This document shows, piece after piece, positions 60,563-64,000 of a stretch of 64,000 nucleotides of DNA. Each line of letters opens with the position of its first letter. Position 1 is the first letter of the stretch. Both the position numbers and the translations under genes were made by a program. The stretch spans positions 1-64,000 of the forward strand of contig CAKORX010000004.1 in NCBI GenBank assembly GCA_934101645.1, in the 5' to 3' direction. Below the pieces are notes generated by a model. That model saw only the letters and a program-made list of their open reading frames with translations, was not told the origin of the DNA and made no database searches. This stretch comes from an uncultured Bacilli bacterium. GTDB taxonomy: Bacteria > Bacillota_I > Bacilli_A > RF39 > UBA660.

Positions 60563-62278
60563 ATGGATATAAAAGAAAAAATTATAAATAATAGATCTAG
60601 AATTCTTACAGTAATAGGCGTTTTATTAGTACTCGCAATTATATCTGGAATGGCTTACGCATATTTTGGACAACTTGTTATAAATAATACTGCAAATGCA
60701 ATTACACAAATTAATACTTCTTTTTATACATTTAATACCTCAGGAACTAGTTCAATATCAATAACTTTAGATCAAGATCAATTAGATATAAGTAATGCCT
60801 CGAATACTTATACTTCTTTTATGTCAAATACAGGTGGAAATATTAATATTACGCTTGATACTAAAAATAGTGGTACTGTTTATTGTACATATGATATTGT
60901 TTATGAACCTACTACTGCATATACTTCAAGTCCAGCAGCAGTCAGTGCAAATTTAAAAGAATTTACTATTAGTGGTACATCTACAAATGAATTTTCATTT
61001 GATAATGTAAATGTTGCTGGTTCTAGTAAGATTACCCTTGCAAGTAGTATTTTATTTACTACCGATACAAATTATACTGATAGTTGGCAATTTACTGTTA
61101 ATTACTATAATTTAGATGTTGTACAAGATAATGTTGCTGGGCAAACTTTTGGTGGAAATATTAAAGTTGATAATGTTAATTGTGGTTATCCAAATGACCT
61201 TAAAACTGGTAAAGATTTGATACTTGCTTATAATGGTGGCAAGGATAATATTGAAAAAAAAGGGAATCCAGATTTTACATCTATAGCTGAAACTAATGAG
61301 GGAATGTTTGCTATGGAGGATGATTTAGGCATGTCTTATTATTTTAGAGGCGCTGTTGATAATAACTGGCTTCAATATGGAGAGTACACATCAGATATGT
61401 ATATATGTTCTGGTGCACTTTCTAAAACCAAAACTGGAACATGTTCATTAAGAGCATCTGCAGGTGATAAAATATATTGGCGAATAATAAGAATAAATGG
61501 AAATGGTTCCATAAGATTACTTTATGCTGGAACTGTTGCTCCAACCACTTCAACAAAAGTAAATGGAGTAACTACCACCAAACTTAGTATTGGAGCGTTG
61601 TATTTTAATGAGGATGAATCAATACCTGAGAGTATGGGTTATATGTATGAAGAAGGCAAACAACATGGCCTTGCTAATGATAGTGCTATAAAACAATACA
61701 TTGATGATTGGTATGCTAATTATACTAATTTAAACAATACTGGTTCTAAAGTTACTGATCAAATATTTTGCAATGATAGATCCGCTTCTACAGAAGACCT
61801 AATATATTCGCCGACAAATTATACAACATTATCTACATGGAGTTCAACTGATACAGAATATTATTTTGGACCACAAGGAAGAATATATAATGATGGAATA
61901 CCACAACTTGTTTGCCCAATTAATGATGACTCATTTACCGTAGGCAAAATAAATGGTAAGGGAAATAGCGCTTTAAATTATCCTGTCGGTTTATTGACAT
62001 CAGATGAAGCGACACTAGCTGGTTTAACTTTTGCTACAAATAAAAATAATTTTTTATCAACAGTTAATCGTGCAAAAAGATGCATATCATACTGGCTTGC
62101 TTCACCTTTTTATTCTGGTGATGGTTCATCTTATCAAGCTAGTATTAGCACCGAGTGCCGTATTGAAGAAGATGATGCTAATACAAAAAAACAAATTCGT
62201 GGGGTTATATCACTTTCTTCTGATGTAAAATTATCAGGAAAAGGTACATGGGACGATGTTTATACAGTAAGTGAATAG
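60563..62278 (+). CDS. SipW-signal surface protein related to A and B
   Basis: 571 residues. The N-terminal helix ends ISGMAYAYFGQL, a SipW-type signal. A CalY-like beta domain (about 35-210) resembles that of the 40754 protein. The second half is the A/B-type domain: NEGMFAMEDDLGMSYYFRGAVDNNWLQYG, DKIYWRIIRINGNGSIRLLYAG, DQIFCNDRSAS, YFGPQGRIY, YPVGLLTSDEATLAGL, SYWLASPFYSGDG and RGVISLSSDVKL ... GTWDDVYTVSE. It thus joins the SipW-exported N-terminus to the same outer domain that A and B carry behind a signal anchor. Followed after 33 bp by another SipW-signal gene, likely co-transcribed. Confidence 0.87.
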   Translation: MDIKEKIINNRSRILTVIGVLLVLAIISGMAYAYFGQLVINNTANAITQINTSFYTFNTSGTSSISITLDQDQLDISNASNTYTSFMSNTGGNINITLDTKNSGTVYCTYDIVYEPTTAYTSSPAAVSANLKEFTISGTSTNEFSFDNVNVAGSSKITLASSILFTTDTNYTDSWQFTVNYYNLDVVQDNVAGQTFGGNIKVDNVNCGYPNDLKTGKDLILAYNGGKDNIEKKGNPDFTSIAETNEGMFAMEDDLGMSYYFRGAVDNNWLQYGEYTSDMYICSGALSKTKTGTCSLRASAGDKIYWRIIRINGNGSIRLLYAGTVAPTTSTKVNGVTTTKLSIGALYFNEDESIPESMGYMYEEGKQHGLANDSAIKQYIDDWYANYTNLNNTGSKVTDQIFCNDRSASTEDLIYSPTNYTTLSTWSSTDTEYYFGPQGRIYNDGIPQLVCPINDDSFTVGKINGKGNSALNYPVGLLTSDEATLAGLTFATNKNNFLSTVNRAKRCISYWLASPFYSGDGSSYQASISTECRIEEDDANTKKQIRGVISLSSDVKLSGKGTWDDVYTVSE

Positions 62279-62311
62279 TTTAATTTAAATAAAAAAGAGA
62301 GAAGGGTTCAT

Positions 62312-64000
62312 ATGAATAGAAATAAAAAAACATTAATTTTGATATTAGTACTTCTTATATTATGCACTGGAATATCTATTTCCTATGCATTTTTTAAAGT
62401 GTCTGGTTCTAATAATGGCAAAACTGTAGCAACAATAAATGGTGCACCATTATGTATGTCTCTTCAATTAAATGTTAATAGTATTTCTATAACAAATGAG
62501 TATGCAGTACCTATTTCTGATACAAAAGCATTAAGTTCTGATATTTACAAAACTACACTAACAATTGAAAATAAATGTGCAACTGCACAGTCATTTAATT
62601 TATTACTTGTACCTGGCCCAAATAATACAATGCCAATTAATGCACTTAAATATGTTTTAGTGGAAAGCGGTGTAACAACACCAACCAATGGTACGATTGT
62701 ATCAGATACTTATTCTCTTGATAGCACAATTATTAAACAATTATCACAGGCTACAAAAAATACAAGTTTTAATTTTAAAACCGGCTATTTAACAGGAAAT
62801 GGTTCCATTTCGGCTGGCACTACTAAAACTTATAGCTTATATTTATGGATTGATGAAAATGAAGGCGGCTTAGGTAATAATTCTACTATGGATAAAACTT
62901 TAAGTGCGTATTTAGCTTTAGCTACTGGTACAACGATTGGTGAAGAAATTATAGCTACTAGTAATTTATATAGTACTATAGAAAATAGATATAAACTTGG
63001 AAATAGTTTTGTCAAAAAATATGGTGAGTCATATGGTGAGGATGGCGCAGATGAATATGCAAATCCAGTATATTATTTTAATGGAGCTGTTGAGAATAAT
63101 AACGTTTTATTTGCAGGGTTCTGCTGGAAGATGGTAAGAACCACTGACACCGGTGGTGTTAAAATGATATATAATGGAGTTCAAAAAAATATTTCTGAAG
63201 ATTATACATTATTAAATCAGACGGAATATAAGAATTTAAATAATACTTCTACGTATCCATATACATTTGATAGTACAAATAAAACATGGACAAGTACAAA
63301 TAAGGGGAGGTATAGCTCATCAATTTCATTTACTGTTCCATCAAATGGTGATTATGTATTAAATTATGACTTATCTATGTATGATTATTATGAAAATATG
63401 TATGTTGAAATATTTAAAGATGATGTAGTTCAAAGAAGATACTCTGGGTCGCTTGTAGGCCAAATAGGTTTTAATGATTTAAATACTTCAAATGTAATTA
63501 AAATAGTGTTTACTAGAACATCTTCGATTGCATCAGGAAGGGATAATATAATTTTTAGTTTTGGCAAAACAAACCATATTACTAAGTCATGTAATAATAC
63601 TGGTTATGATTCTCAACTTTTGTACGAAAAAGAATATGCTAGTGAATCTACTTCCTTAGCTAACGTAGGATACATGTATAATACCGTTTATAATATTGAA
63701 AAAAAATTTTTAATAAATCAGTTATATTTCACTGGAACAAAAGCTTATGCAGATTCAGTAACTTATGATAGTAGTACAAAAAAATATACACTTGACAGTG
63801 CAACTGCAAAAACACTTAGTGTAACAACTTCGAATGGTAGCACTTTAATAGGTAAATATACTTGTAATCAATCAACTACAACAGCGACATGTTCTACTGT
63901 ATATTATATTGTTGATTATAGTAGTAATTACATAAATTATTATTCACTTACAAGTGGAGATTTGAATATCAATAACAAAGGAAGCAATTACGCATTTGGT
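62312..64000 (+). CDS. SipW-signal surface protein, cut by the window end
   Basis: The frame is open from ATG 62312 (SD AGAAGGG) to the last base, 563 codons so far. N-terminal helix TLILILVLLILCTGISISYAFFKV is a SipW-type signal (SYAFF). A beta-rich N-terminal region of about 220 residues follows. Then YYFNGAVENNNVLFAGFCWKMVRTTDTGGVKMIYNG, nearly identical to the 40754 protein, and the same inserted modules: SSISFTVPSNGDYVLNYDLS, then KKYTL ... LIGKYTC ... STVYYIVDY ... INYYSLTSGDL. The missing end probably carries the GVRP-type C-terminus. It appears to be a paralogue of the 40754 protein in tandem with the gene at 60563. Confidence 0.87.
   Translation, partial: MNRNKKTLILILVLLILCTGISISYAFFKVSGSNNGKTVATINGAPLCMSLQLNVNSISITNEYAVPISDTKALSSDIYKTTLTIENKCATAQSFNLLLVPGPNNTMPINALKYVLVESGVTTPTNGTIVSDTYSLDSTIIKQLSQATKNTSFNFKTGYLTGNGSISAGTTKTYSLYLWIDENEGGLGNNSTMDKTLSAYLALATGTTIGEEIIATSNLYSTIENRYKLGNSFVKKYGESYGEDGADEYANPVYYFNGAVENNNVLFAGFCWKMVRTTDTGGVKMIYNGVQKNISEDYTLLNQTEYKNLNNTSTYPYTFDSTNKTWTSTNKGRYSSSISFTVPSNGDYVLNYDLSMYDYYENMYVEIFKDDVVQRRYSGSLVGQIGFNDLNTSNVIKIVFTRTSSIASGRDNIIFSFGKTNHITKSCNNTGYDSQLLYEKEYASESTSLANVGYMYNTVYNIEKKFLINQLYFTGTKAYADSVTYDSSTKKYTLDSATAKTLSVTTSNGSTLIGKYTCNQSTTTATCSTVYYIVDYSSNYINYYSLTSGDLNINNKGSNYAFG

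Noticed and set aside
1..64000. Mycoplasma genetic code (TGA as Trp)
   Set aside because: Trp is written TGG throughout, TGA ends real genes such as rimM, and the many conserved proteins translate at normal length with the standard code.

Overview
The window is AT-rich (I judge well under 35% GC) and uses the standard bacterial code (TGG for Trp, TGA as stop). It looks like a chromosome segment of an uncultured low-GC Gram-positive bacterium: Bacilli-like, or one of the wall-bearing gut lineages related to Mollicutes. The grounds are Firmicutes-type gene clusters (mreCD-spoIVFA-spoIVFB-rplU-prp-rpmA-obg; hrcA-grpE-dnaK-dnaJ; rimM-trmD; nusB-xseA-xseB), peptidoglycan genes (mraY, ftsW, murF, ddl, mreC), sporulation-checkpoint proteases (SpoIVB, SpoIVFB) and a CIRCE operator. 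The species is not identified.

Layout. 1-3585 is the right end of a mobile element: a repeat-bearing surface protein, a lipoprotein, a decayed gene, a small ORF and a large serine recombinase. It joins directly to the 3' half of a class B penicillin-binding protein gene that it splits (about 3530-4402). mraY, a MacB-like ABC transporter, ftsW, a transglutaminase-like protein, tsaC, a MYG1-family protein, a SipW-type signal peptidase, priA, tRNA-Gln and mscL follow (4.4-16.8 kb). Surface gene A (17.3-18.7 kb), then a metalloprotease, an rRNA methylase, rimM-trmD, nusB and xseAB. Surface gene B (25.0-26.3 kb), a frameshifted DUF4143 ATPase, a scrap of a further surface gene, spoIVB, a MucBP surface protein, ffh, ysxC, a prepilin, der, lon, murF and ddl. 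A large SipW-signal surface protein, a PilB-type ATPase, the mreCD/spoIVF/rplU/obg cluster, another SipW-signal protein, the heat-shock cluster, surface gene C (58.9-60.3 kb) and two more SipW-signal surface proteins (60.6 kb to the window end).

Main discovery. Surface genes A, B and C are each preceded by a homologous 348-350 bp segment bounded by 29-bp inverted repeats and carrying an outward promoter near one end. In A and C the promoter points into the surface gene (ON). In B the whole segment between the repeats is reverse-complemented and the promoter points away (OFF). This is direct sequence evidence for a multi-locus invertible-promoter (phase-variation) system. Each switch sits behind a near-symmetric terminator that could block antisense transcription when OFF. 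A repeat relic and an orphan C-terminal scrap at 26.3-27.8 kb suggest that a fourth locus has decayed. No obvious invertase is encoded in the window.

How the parts fit. The SipW-type peptidase at 12.7 kb probably processes the four SipW-type precursors at 40.8, 50.8, 60.6 and 62.3 kb. Three of these share a large extracellular domain family with the switched proteins A, B and C. Together they look like a variable surface repertoire placed among conserved housekeeping genes.
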